This document shows positions 9,559 through 19,428 of a stretch of 42,500 bases of DNA, piece by piece. A program made the translations under genes and the position numbers. The notes beneath the pieces were generated by a model. The model was given only the letters and a program-made list of their open reading frames with translations, was not told where the DNA came from and made no database searches. Source of the DNA: Adiantum capillus-veneris (taxonomy: Eukaryota > Streptophyta > Polypodiopsida > Polypodiales > Pteridaceae); the NCBI GenBank assembly GCA_014529385.2, contig CM043963.1, forward strand, positions 67,738,412 through 67,780,911, read 5' to 3'. Positions within the stretch are counted from its first letter, which is position 1. Each line of letters starts with the position of its first letter.

Positions 9559-10895
9559 TCCAATTTTCTCAAGGGATTTCAAGATGTTTTTATTGACGAC
9601 ATACCTTGTGAATTACCTCCTAAATGAGGCAATGATGACCATGTAATTGAGCTTCTTCCAGGAAGTTCACCGCCTAATAAACCTCCTTATAGAGTTTTCC
9701 AAGCTCAACAAGAGGAGATTACGGCAAGTGCATGAGTTAGTTGAGAATGGAATGGCCTAGCTCATCTTCGTTTTGTTTACCCATGTTATTAGTGCAAAAG
9801 AAAGACGACATACATCATATGTGTGTCAACTATAGAGCACTAAATAGGATCACTATCAAGAATAGGTTTCCCATTCCACGGGTAGAAGACCTATTTGATA
9901 AGCTACAAGGGTTGACCAACTTCAGTAGGATTGACCTAAAAAGTGGCTACCATCAAATAAGGACAGTTGATCAAGACATTGTAAGCTTTCGCATTTTGCA
10001 CTACGTTTGTCTTTACAAAAACATTGTCATGTCTTTTGGCTTAACCAATGCACCAGCCACATTTAACCGCTTGATGGAGAAGCTATTCAGGCCTCACCGA
10101 GCCTTTACTGGAGTGTTCTTTGATAATATAATAATCTACTCTAATTCACTAGACGAACACAAGAAGCATCTCCAGGTAATATTTCAAGTCTTACGAGAGA
10201 ATAAACTTTATATTAATCAAAAGAAAAGTGAGTTTTTCTTACAGAAGATTCAATATTTAGATCACATTATCTCACAAGATGGCATCCAAATGGATCCATC
10301 AAAGCTAGAGGTAATAAAAGGATGGCCTAATCCAAGGAATCTACATGAACTAAGAAGCTTTATAGGTATGTGTGCATACTATAGATGCTTCATAGAAAAA
10401 TCCTCACAAATCGCGGGACCATTACATGAGCTAACACAGAAAAATGTTAGGTATACATGGTCTGCCAAGGAGAACAATGCTTTCAAAAATCTTAAAGGAA
10501 AGCTTATCTTTCAACCCGTGCTTACACTGCGGAATCTCTCAAAGTCATTTGAGGTCCAATGTGACGCTTGTGGTGATTGCCTTGTAGCTGTTTTGCTCCA
10601 AGAAGGGCATGCCATGGCCTATGAAAGTCAAAGGCTTGAACATATTGAGCAAGCTCTAGGCATATATGAAAAGGAACTCCTCACAGTTCTACATGCCTTG
10701 GACTCGTGGAAGCACTATTTATTGGGGACTCCTTTCATTCTGCGGACGGATCGCCAAAGCCTTAAGTATTTCATGATGCAGACCAAGCTCTCCAACAAAC
10801 AAATGAGGTGGGCAAACTTTCTTTTGCAATTTCATTTCATATTTCTCACACTGCTGGCAAGCGTAATCAAGTAGCCGATGCACTCTCAAGAAGAC
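9559..10895 (+). pseudogene. pol: Element B reverse transcriptase and RNase H (broken)
   Basis: The RT lead-in contains LLPGSSPPNKPPYR with a TGA at about 9627. The long open frame 9741-10874 carries YRALNRITIKNRFPIP, motif A RIDLKSGYHQI, motif B FGLTNAPATF and the active site VFFDNIIIYS, so FxDD has become FFDN and the second Asp is lost. The connection domain with GMCAYYRCFI follows, then RNase H with VQCDACGDC, YEKELLTVLHAL and FILRTDRQSLKYF. A frameshift near 10820-10870 puts HTAGKRNQVADALSRR in the neighbouring frame. Length and order agree with plant chromoviruses up to this point. Confidence 0.9.
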
Positions 10896-11110
10896 GGAGA
10901 GTAACTATTGAAGACCCACCGAAGATCGAGGACCAAGAAGAGGTGTTGCATCCCGAGTCCATTCTCCGACATGAAGACAAGGTATTGAGGCGGTAAGATT
11001 ATCCGATGGTATCTTATTAAATTTAAGAACTATCCTTTTGAAGATTGAAAGGCATACAATTAAAGGATAACCTAGACCTTGTCAATGCTTACAATGATTC
11101 CCTAGAGTAA
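10896..11110 (+). pseudogene. Element B chromodomain fused to RNase H end (integrase deleted)
   Basis: Directly after ADALSRR comes VTIEDPPKIEDQEEVL, which in E follows the integrase C-terminal domain (38730-38770). The whole integrase, about 1.1 kb in the shortened E copy and probably more in the ancestor, is therefore missing. After a frameshift near 10996 the sequence reads a chromodomain-like WYLIKFKNYPFED and ends LVNAYNDSLE with a stop at 11108. The homologous end of E reads LVNAYNVALE. The chromodomain would direct integration to modified chromatin in intact relatives. Confidence 0.75.
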
Positions 11111-11465
11111 GCAAATGTAAAAATGTTTAAATGAACAAAGTTTTTGTCTTATAAGACTCTCTTTTTCTCTATAGTGTGCACATGTTAATGAGTATGCATG
11201 CTTAGGATCATGTTTGTGGAGACGATGTCTCTCGAACACCCAATTAGAGCTTGTCACTCTACTATGGAAGATTGATACAGTCTAATGTGCAGACATGCTT
11301 GTGGCAGCTAACGCTCTCAAGCACCAAATTGACTAGTCATCCATTCTGGGATGATGTCTTAGGGTAAAATAGGGGCCCTCTACCTGCTAGCAAACGGACT
11401 GATGACTAGGCTTTATCGTCTCTACCTCATAGTCGATAAAGACTATGATTTCAAGAGAGAGGTAA
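11111..11465 (+). other. Element B 3' noncoding region with hairpins
   Basis: These 355 nt lie between the pol stop and the LTR; E has exactly the same length (38937-39291) and clear similarity. Two hairpin-forming blocks (about 11211-11240 and 11292-11325) look like imperfect repeats of each other. A perfect 8-bp hairpin with a 6-nt loop (11427-11448) lies just before the polypurine tract. No open frame is shared between B and E here. Confidence 0.7.
11452..11465 (+). promoter_or_regulatory. Element B polypurine tract
   Basis: The purine run AAGAGAGAGG followed by TAA abuts the right LTR start (TGTCAT at 11466). The same arrangement occurs in E. Confidence 0.8.
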
Positions 11466-11908
11466 TGTCATAATAACTAATATCTAATTTACCTAAATTA
11501 TTTTCTCATGTTAAACTAATACTTTGATATGGGGAAGTACCAGGGGAGAAAAAGCTAGAATATTGGCTAGGCTGGCAGATCGATCACAATAAGGATCCAG
11601 AGGAGGGAAAATAGGGATCCAAAGGGGGGTCATCTGCAAAAGACCATGTGCGTAAAGGGGGTTCAAATGAAGACTTCCAAAATGCTAAGGTTCCAAAAAT
11701 AAATGAGATCCCCAATGGTCAAACCTTGAGGAAAATCGGATGCTTGTGGGAAGACTCAAAAGTCTTCCCACATCCCTATCAAGGAGGGGGTGAGCCATTT
11801 TTGTAGGGGATGAGAGAGAAACACACACACACACACACACTCTTCCAAGCTCCCTTTACACAAAGGGACCATCTTCGAAGGTATGTGAGGTCTTGGGTCT
11901 GAGACCGT
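11466..11908 (+). repeat. Element B right LTR, first part (U3)
   Basis: It begins TGTCATAATAAC like the E LTR, contains an (AC)10 tract at 11821-11840 and ends at the insertion point of C (...GAGACCGT). The middle of U3 does not match the left LTR; similarity resumes only at ACCATCTTCGAAGG (about 11869). Confidence 0.85.
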
Positions 11909-13495
11909 TGTCGTGTTATAACACGTACATAGTGGGAACGCATGCTACAAGATCTATCTTGTAACTTTTTAGATACATAATTATCTTTCCTATAATGTAC
12001 ATATGCATATTTAAGTATAATAATAAGCCTTCTATCTCATCCTATTATTTTTCTCAAGGGTAACCTATCCTTACTTTACCATCAGAAAATACTATGGGAA
12101 AAGCTCAATAGCTCCGCCTCTTTAACTTGGGGCAAAAAGCATTGATTCTTTATTTCTACTATCTCATTATCATCTCACACCCTAGCTAGATCCTATACCT
12201 AGGGTAAACTCCAATATATATATATTCTATGTATTTTTTATACTTTTCTTATATTTCCTTTTAAATAGCTACTAGGAGGGAATCAAATCCTAGTGGGACA
12301 CTAGGTGGCATGATTTCAAAGATACACTTATTTTAATGCATTATTGCAAGCATGATTACAAAACTTTTTCAAGGAGCAATGTCATGCTTTCATATGGCAT
12401 GAGGTGTCCTTTGGAATTAAATGAAAGTCTAGGCTAAGGAGACCACATGAAGACTTTTGCTGCCATAAATGGACCTTATTTTGATGAATTTTTTACACAA
12501 GGTTCCAATCCAAATTGGAAAACGATTTTTAAATGAAAATCGTAGCTAATGAGCTAAGCTTTTTGTCCATATTTTTACTTTTTTATTTGGAGCCACGGTT
12601 GAGGAGATATGATCAAAATACCAGACCCCAGTCTTCCCACATAATGCAGGGACAGCTCATTTCCAACTTTTCCAATTCTTGTTCACACTGGCTCCTCTCT
12701 TCTTGTGTAAACCCTTGTGGGTTCCCTTCACCTATAAAAGGGTACCTCTTCTTACTTGGAAAGAACTCAAGCATTTAAGCCATTGATGAGAGGAATTCAT
12801 GAGGGAGTGAGTAGTAACTTCTCATCTCTTCTCTTCTCTCATATCTACATTTCTCATATACTATCCTAGATGAATAACCCACATGATAATAACTTATATC
12901 GCTTTCACTCTATACGATCTATTAGAATTAACGTATGGATTAGCCGTAAAATACACTTTCAACAACGTATAGTGTTTCTCTTTGGCCCAGAAAGGCTCAA
13001 TGAAATACTTCTATCACCGGATCCCATCATACTACCTCTCATAGACTATAACTTTTCTTTTGACGTAAGCGTAGTTATCTTGCTATGAACCAAGAGGATT
13101 TGTACACACAATTAATCCCAATCACTAGACAAAATATATATTATGGTAAGCACAAAACTACAATTCCAAAGAACAATTCATAGCCTATTTGGCCAGCCAA
13201 GATTGAATGCCATTAACTCATCTGTTAACCCTTTCATATTACCCATGATACGATATGACCATAGCTTTGATGTTTTCATCTTTGTGTTATTTTGACATTT
13301 ACTTTTGTGTTCTTTCTTTGTGTGTGTGAGTGCAAGAGAGAATGGGTGGGCTTCTTTGATTCTACTTCTTTCCAAACCCTAGTCTTCATGGCATCTATGG
13401 TTTAACTCCTTCATATAGTTTTTGTCGACTTCTCTCACAAACTCTCACAGCCATAAGCCCGGTGCTTTCCTGGCAAGACCGCAAATTTCTCGACA
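11909..13495 (+). repeat. Element C 5' LTR
   Basis: 1587 bp, TGTCGTG to CTCGACA. A TATA box (TATAAAAG) lies at 12733-12740 in a promoter-like context. A short open frame at 12870-13088, present in both LTRs, has no recognisable domain and I do not call it a gene. Confidence 0.93.
12733..12740 (+). promoter_or_regulatory. Element C LTR TATA box
   Basis: TATAAAAG about 825 bp into the LTR; the 3' LTR has the same box at 20254-20261. Transcription would start about 30 bp downstream (inference). Confidence 0.75.
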
Positions 13496-13501
13496 TATTT
13501 T

Positions 13502-13515
13502 TGGTGAACCCGACG
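13502..13515 (+). promoter_or_regulatory. Element C primer-binding site, tRNA not identified
   Basis: TGGTGAACCCGACG starts 6 nt after the LTR. It begins with TGG, complementary to CCA, but it is not the initiator-Met sequence used by A, B and E. The matching tRNA would end CGTCGGGTTCACCA. I cannot name that tRNA. Confidence 0.6.
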
Positions 13516-13548
13516 CGAAACTGCCAGGGTGAGAGTTTGTGGGTAACC

Positions 13549-15854
13549 ATGGGTGATCATGTTGAGCAGCAGGGTATGAATTTTGACCCAACAACAATGC
13601 AAATGTTTCAAGCATTTGCAATGTTCATGCAACAACAACATGCCACTAAAAGAAGGGAGATTTCAGCAACGAAGGCCATACAAGCGGTCGTCAACAGAAT
13701 GGATCAATTCAATGGAAAAGATGTAACCAAGTACGTACGCGAGTATGTGAAGGAGATGGAGCTACATCGCGTGTCAGAAGGTGAGATGATTCAAAGCTTT
13801 GAGCTAGCTGTTGCTCCAGAAATTAGGGAGCATGTTAGGGCAATTAAAGACGGGCATGGGAGAAATTGGGAAGAACTCACAGTAGCTTTAAAGGAGGAAT
13901 ATTTCATGGAGGACTCTGAGAGAGTGACCAAAAGGACATTCTTAGAATGGGTAGTCAAGCCAAAGCAAGGACTATCAATAACAGAACTACTTAGGGAATT
14001 TGAGCGGCGCTATGCACAACTCACAAGGATAGAAAGGGCCACACTAGATGCAGAGAAGACAGATCTTTTCTTACAAGCTGCAGGTAAAGAGTTTCAAGAA
14101 AATTTGGAGCTTCTTCTTGAAGATAAAGATGCTGAGCAAGGACTAAAGACCGACTGGAATGAGGTTGAAGGTGCTGTCTCACTGCTTGCCAAACGACAAA
14201 GAAGAAGGGACAAGATGGTACTAAACACTACAAGTCCTTCCACCTGAAATCCTGACAAAATAGTAAAGCCTACTTTTATCGCTCCTAAGTTTGATGAGTC
14301 CATGCTAGATGAGCTTGTGAAGGGAATGCGTGACTTGAACAAAGAAGGGTTTGTTAATAGATATATTTGGTGTGATAGTACAGACCATGTAAGAAGGGAT
14401 TGTGATGATTTTAGTGATGCTTTGTCAAAAGATGTTGTCTTTTTTAAGGATGGTAAAATCCACTTAAGAGAGACAGGTCTACCCTTGAGAACTAACTTTG
14501 GGAAGGGGGGAATGCAAACCTTAGTTGAAGATATGGCAACTAAGCATGCCACCTCTTCAGTTGAGGAAGCTACTTATGGAGTAAAAATTGAGCATTTTTG
14601 TGATGAAGAGGTGAGTGACCATCATGGTCAAATTTGGCCAAATGTCATGCAATTAGCTAAAAAGGAAAAGCTTACAAATGAGATTCTACATGAAGCAGGT
14701 GATTGCATACGTCTAGAAACAGGATGGAATGATCCAGTGGACTCATTGTCAGTGCATGCCTACATTACAAAATGCCAACAAAATGAGGCAATTGTAGAAG
14801 AGAAGCGCAGACGTGAGAATGCTGATGAAGGACCATCAAAAAGACCTTCTAGAACTGGGGGAAGAAGTGACTCAATTCCTTCTCAAACACCCTCAACAAA
14901 AGGAGCATCTCCACCTGAAGTACTCATGGAGGAGTCTACAATAGGAAAGAAGAAAGAGCCAACAAAAGGTAAGACAAAAGGCCCAACTTATAAACTACAA
15001 TCTGATATTGAGGTTGCTACAGATTTAAAGAAAGTCTTGGAGGAAAGGATCTTGAATAGCAAGATTGAGTTCACTCTGGGAGAAGTTATTGGCATTGCAA
15101 AGAGTGAATTCCATGAGGAGATCATTGACATCATCAAGAGGAAGAGGCAAACCCTTGCTGAAGTTTCTCGTCCACAGGTTGAAGGGGAAACCTCGAAGAC
15201 ACAAGGGATGCAGCTACAAAATAAGGAGAATGATGGAGCTATGGTAGGATGCTACCAATCTAGTGGGAGAGTGAAGCAAGTGCATTTCTCAAATGATGAT
15301 GAAGAAGTTGAAGATATTCCTAGGAGTTACTATTCACGAAGTCATTGGGCAAGGGCTACTACAGAAACTTTGGTCAAGGTAGGTGATCTTGAAGAGCCAT
15401 TTAGTGCCTTGATTGACCATGGTTCATAAATAAACATAATGTCAAAGAGTCTCTACAACAAGTGCAAATGGCCAATGGACACAGATCATGGTTGGATGGT
15501 AAAAGTGGCAAACAATTAATCCGGTGAATTGTATGCAGCATGTCCAGGTGTGAAGGTGACAATAGGTGATGTAAAGATTGACCAAAACTTCTTTGTTCAG
15601 GATACATCTTCATATCATCTCATCCTTGGACAACCCTACATTGTGGGAGTTCGAATGGAAACAAAGGTAATGGACGATGGTTCAGCATATGCTAGGATAC
15701 GTAGCAAAGATGGTAAACGTGTTGTCCAATTTCTCACAGTTTGTGTAAACCATGAAAAAATCGTGACAACCTCAGAGAACATCCTCTACCAAAGGTAAGC
15801 AAAGAGTTTCATGATCATAGAGAAATGATGGGTTTTTGCCAAGTACCATTGTAA
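13549..15854 (+). pseudogene. gag-pro: Element C ORF1: Gag-protease
   Basis: The ATG at 13549 is in strong context (ACCATGG). Gag is Gln-rich at the N-terminus, then helical and charged (KEEYFMEDSERVTKRTFLEW) around residues 100-230. A TGA at 14245 interrupts it; relative D reads through with Ser. The zinc knuckle near 14365-14405 has lost its first Cys (YIWCDSTDHVRRDC). Protease has ALIDHGS at about 15409 and LILGQPYI at about 15625. The Asp-His-Gly centre is also in D, so it is a family trait. Stops TAA at 15427 and 15517 and a 1-nt deletion near 15782 relative to D break the frame. The shared ending is VPL-stop (TAA at 15852). Confidence 0.88.
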
Positions 15855-15873
15855 AGCGGGATTGCAGTGGTAC
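15830..15873 (+). promoter_or_regulatory. Predicted -1 programmed ribosomal frameshift signal (element C)
   Basis: Heptamer GGGTTTT at 15830-15836 is phased G GGT TTT in the gag-pro frame. A 6-nt spacer (15837-15842) leads to a stem: GTACCATTG at 15843-15851 with CAGTGGTAC at 15865-15873 (9 pairs, one G-U) around a 13-nt loop. The gag-pro TAA is at 15852-15854. Pol is in the -1 frame and lacks an ATG at its start. Element D has the same arrangement. Confidence 0.85.
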
Positions 15874-18800
15874 AGAAAGAAAAAGGGTCTCGCCTGATCC
15901 AAAAATAGGTGAAACTTTCTCAATGAGCTCCTTGGTAACAAGGAATGGATCAGTATGTTTTACAAAACTTGAATATTTGAAGAGATATGAGAGGCAATAT
16001 GTGCATAATGTACAAATAGGCATGAAAAAGAGTGGGTTGCTAAAGCCTACTGAAAATGTTTTGGGTTTGTGTGAACAAGTTTCTTTTGTAGATACTATGG
16101 GTGAGCTTGATGCTATAATGAGGTCTAGTTTGCATCTTGAAAATGAAGTTGTGGAAGTTTGCTCTATGGAAATGTATCAAGTAATAGAAGCCTTTAAAGA
16201 AAGCCAAATAGTTGGCCCAGAAGTCCATGTTGAAACTAAATACAAGAGTGTAGCAAAGAAGGTGAAACCAGTAGCTTCACCCTTACCACCCAACAACAGG
16301 GAAAAGATTGAACAGGCTTCTTTACAACCAAGTTTGCGGAATCCTAAAAAGATCGGGCATACCTTCACAAAGGAGTCTTTTCAAGAGTTGCAGATTGGTT
16401 GCGAGGAGTTTCTAACACAGGAGGAGACAAAGTGCTTCAAAGAAATTCTTTCAAAGCATGGTAAGCCTTTTGCATTTGAGCCACATGAGATAGGATGTGT
16501 TGATCCTTATATTGTAGCTCCTATGGTAATTTTCACAATACCTCATGTGCCTTGGAATCTGCGGCCTATTCCGGTTCCAAAGGCTCATTTGCCAAAGTTA
16601 GTAGAGCTACTGAATGAGAAAATCAAAATGGGAATCTTGGAGCCTTCTTGTGCTCCATACTCAAACAGATGGTTCACAGTTCCAAAGAAGAATGGTTCTC
16701 TATGCTTCATCCAAGATATGCAACCAGTGAACAAGGTGACAATTAGAAATGTAGGTACAGGTCCAATTGTGGATGAATTTGCAGAGGCGTTTGCAGGGAG
16801 GGCAATCTACTCAATGGGGGATCTCTACTCAGGGTATGATCAATTTCAGCTTGCAATCGAAAGCAGAGACTTGACAACCATGAGGACACCTTTGGGTTTG
16901 GTAAGGATGTGTACCTTGCCACAGGGAGCAACCAACTCGGTTGCACATATGATGAATGGGATGAATAAGGTCTTGCGTGACTTTATTCCTCAAATCACAA
17001 TGCCTTTCATTGATGATTTGCCTATCAAAGGATGTGAAGAAAGTGACAAAGATGAAGCTTTGGATCTCAAGGGATGTCGCAGGTTTGTGGTAAATCACAT
17101 AAATGATTGTGATAAAATTTTGTCTAGGTTGGAAGAAGTGAATCTTACATTGTCAGGGAAAAAGTCTATGTTTGGTGTCAAAGAAGTGCTCATTGTGGGA
17201 CACATGTGCAGGCCATATGGTAGGAAACCTTGTCCATCAAAGGTAGATGCCATCCAAAGAATGAAAGAAACATACACTAGCATCGCTGAGGTTAGAAGGT
17301 TTCTGGGAGCATGTGTCTTCTATGTTATTTGGATTCCACATTATGCACATGTAGCTGATCCTCTTTATCAGCTACTTAGAAAGAATCAAAAGTTTAAATG
17401 GACAGAAGCACATGAAAAATCTAAAGGAGTTACTCCAGTCAGCAACGACTTTGAGAAAGGTAGACTATGAGTGTCTAAGGCCAGTGATTGTGACAGTAGA
17501 TACCAGTCCTACAGGGATTGGATGGGCAATAGGGCAAGATGACAAAGAAGGACACAGGTATGTGGTAAGATTTGGAGCAAAGATACTAAGTGCTCGCCAA
17601 AGAAACTATCCACAAATAAAGAGAGAGTTATGGGGTATGGTTACAGCCTTGAAAAGTGGGAAAGAGTACCTAATTGGTGCATGTGTGGTTGTAGAAACAG
17701 ATTGTCTACCACTTCTTGGGATGATTACAAGCTGCTCAACACCAGACATTGCTATGTTGCGGTGGATTGCCTACATTAAGTCCTTAAATCCCGAGTTTAA
17801 GCACATTGCAGATAAAGACAATACAGTGGTAGATATGCTATCAAGGGCAAGGTATGAAGATGAGTCACAAATGATTGATGAGGGAGATGATGTAGGTACA
17901 AAATTCTATTCTATCTCTCATGTCAAAGGTAACAATGTCCGCATGACTAATTCACTTGAATTGTTCTTGAAAGATCTTTATGAAGGTGATTGGCTTTCTA
18001 TTGGAAGGTACTTGAGTACTCTAACAAAACAGGATGATTGGTCTGAACAAGAATTCAAGAGGATACACAGGAAAGCATATGGGTACTTTTGAAGGGATGG
18101 TTACTTGTGGAAGCATCCTAAACAAAAGGGTGGTACACCACAACGGGTTATATGCAAAAAAGAGACTCAAGTAAAGCTCATGCAAGAGTTTCATGAGAGT
18201 CTATGGGCTGGACACAGGGGTGTGTAGGCAACCTTCTCCAAGTTGAAAGAAAAATACTGGTGGAAGGGTATGTATAAAGATGTATCTCAGTTTGTAGAGT
18301 CATGTGTAACTTGTCAAATGTATTCAAATGTTCAACATCGTGATGGATTGCACCCTACATATCCACTAGCCATGCACTATAAATGGGTTGTGGATCTAGT
18401 CACAATGCCTTTAGGACTCTGGCAGATGAGATACTTGGTTCTTGCACGAGAAGACCTAACTAATCAGGTTGAAGGAAGAGCATTAAGAGCTAAAACCACA
18501 GAAGCTGTGTGCAGATTCCTTCTTGATGAGGTGATTTGCCGTTATGGTTGTGTGGGAAAGATCACTTTAGATAGAGGTGAACTGGATGCTGAAGAAGCAA
18601 GGGAGTTATTTTCTAGATTAGGAATCAAGCTTTCTCTTACTACAGCTTACAACCCTGAAGGCAATGGAAAGAGTGAAAGAGGGCATCCTCCTATCATCAA
18701 AGCTTTGGCCAAGGCTTGTGAAGGAAGAGTTGGTGAGTGGCCAAAACTGTTACCATATGCTTTATGGGCTGATCGTACAACACATAGCTCAGTAACTGGC

Positions 18801-19370
18801 TACATGCCTGCGGAGCTAATGTATGGTCAAAAGCTAGTGATGCCGATTGAAGATACAATTCGCACATGGAATGTACTACCTTGGCAAGAGGGGCTTAGCA
18901 GGGAAGATCTCCTTGCACTGCGTATAAGGCAGCTAGAGAGAAGACCTGGAGACATTGCAGCTGCAAAAGAACGACTCAAAAATGCAAGGTTGAAAAACAA
19001 GGAATACTTTGATAAGCGACATCGACTCAGGAGCAAAGCAATTGACAAAGGTGACTGGGTTTTGGTGTATGATAGTAGCCTTGATAACCAGCACACAGTC
19101 ATGCGTAAGTTTTCAAAAAGATGGTTTGGACCGTATGTTGTAGAGCATGTGTATGAAAATGCTACTTACAGCTTGTCTGAACTAGATGGTACAAAAGTAA
19201 AGATTCCCATTGCAGGAAAAAGGATCAAAATGTTTAAGAGAAGAGGAGACAATGATCCAGAAGATGTTGATGAAGAAGAAGAGCAAACCACAGGTAAAGA
19301 TCAAAGTGAAGATGAAGATTTGGAATCATCCAGTGAAGAAGAAATCAAGGAAGATGTACAAGAAGGCTGA
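15836..19370 (+). pseudogene. pol: Element C ORF2: Pol (RT, RNase H, integrase)
   Basis: Pol starts by -1 frameshifting. After about 190 residues of charged spacer, RT runs about 16400-17300: MGDLYSGYDQFQL (motif A), LPQGATNS (motif B) and active site MPFIDDLPIKG, with both Asp present. This signature differs from plant chromoviruses and resembles elements I associate with fungi. A frameshift near 17409 precedes RNase H with VDTSPTGIGWA, KRELWG, VVETDCLPL and VVDMLSRA, so the D-E-D-D set is complete. Integrase has an HHCC finger (FHES..GH..CVTCQ), DDE residues in VVDLVTMP, LDRGELDA and GNGKSERG, then a GPY module (RWFGPYVV) and an acidic tail. Stops: TGA 18090, TAG 18225. No chromodomain. Confidence 0.9.
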
Positions 19371-19390
19371 TCTTACAAAGAAATAATGTG

Positions 19391-19428
19391 GCACATACCG
19401 GAGGATGTGCAGGTTTAGAGGGGGTGGA
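19391..19428 (+). promoter_or_regulatory. Element C hairpin and polypurine tract
   Basis: GCACAT (19391-19396) and ATGTGC (19405-19410) form a perfect stem with an 8-nt loop. The polypurine tract GTTTAGAGGGGGTGGA follows and abuts the LTR. D has both, with one loop change. Confidence 0.8.

Noticed and set aside
12870-13088. Short open frame in both LTRs of C (also 20823-21041)
   Set aside because: Conserved only because LTRs are copies of one another; no domain, A/T-rich, and D lacks it.
14245-14247. Programmed stop-codon readthrough in C gag at TGA
   Set aside because: D has a sense codon at the aligned position and an extra codon, so this is a mutation of one copy.
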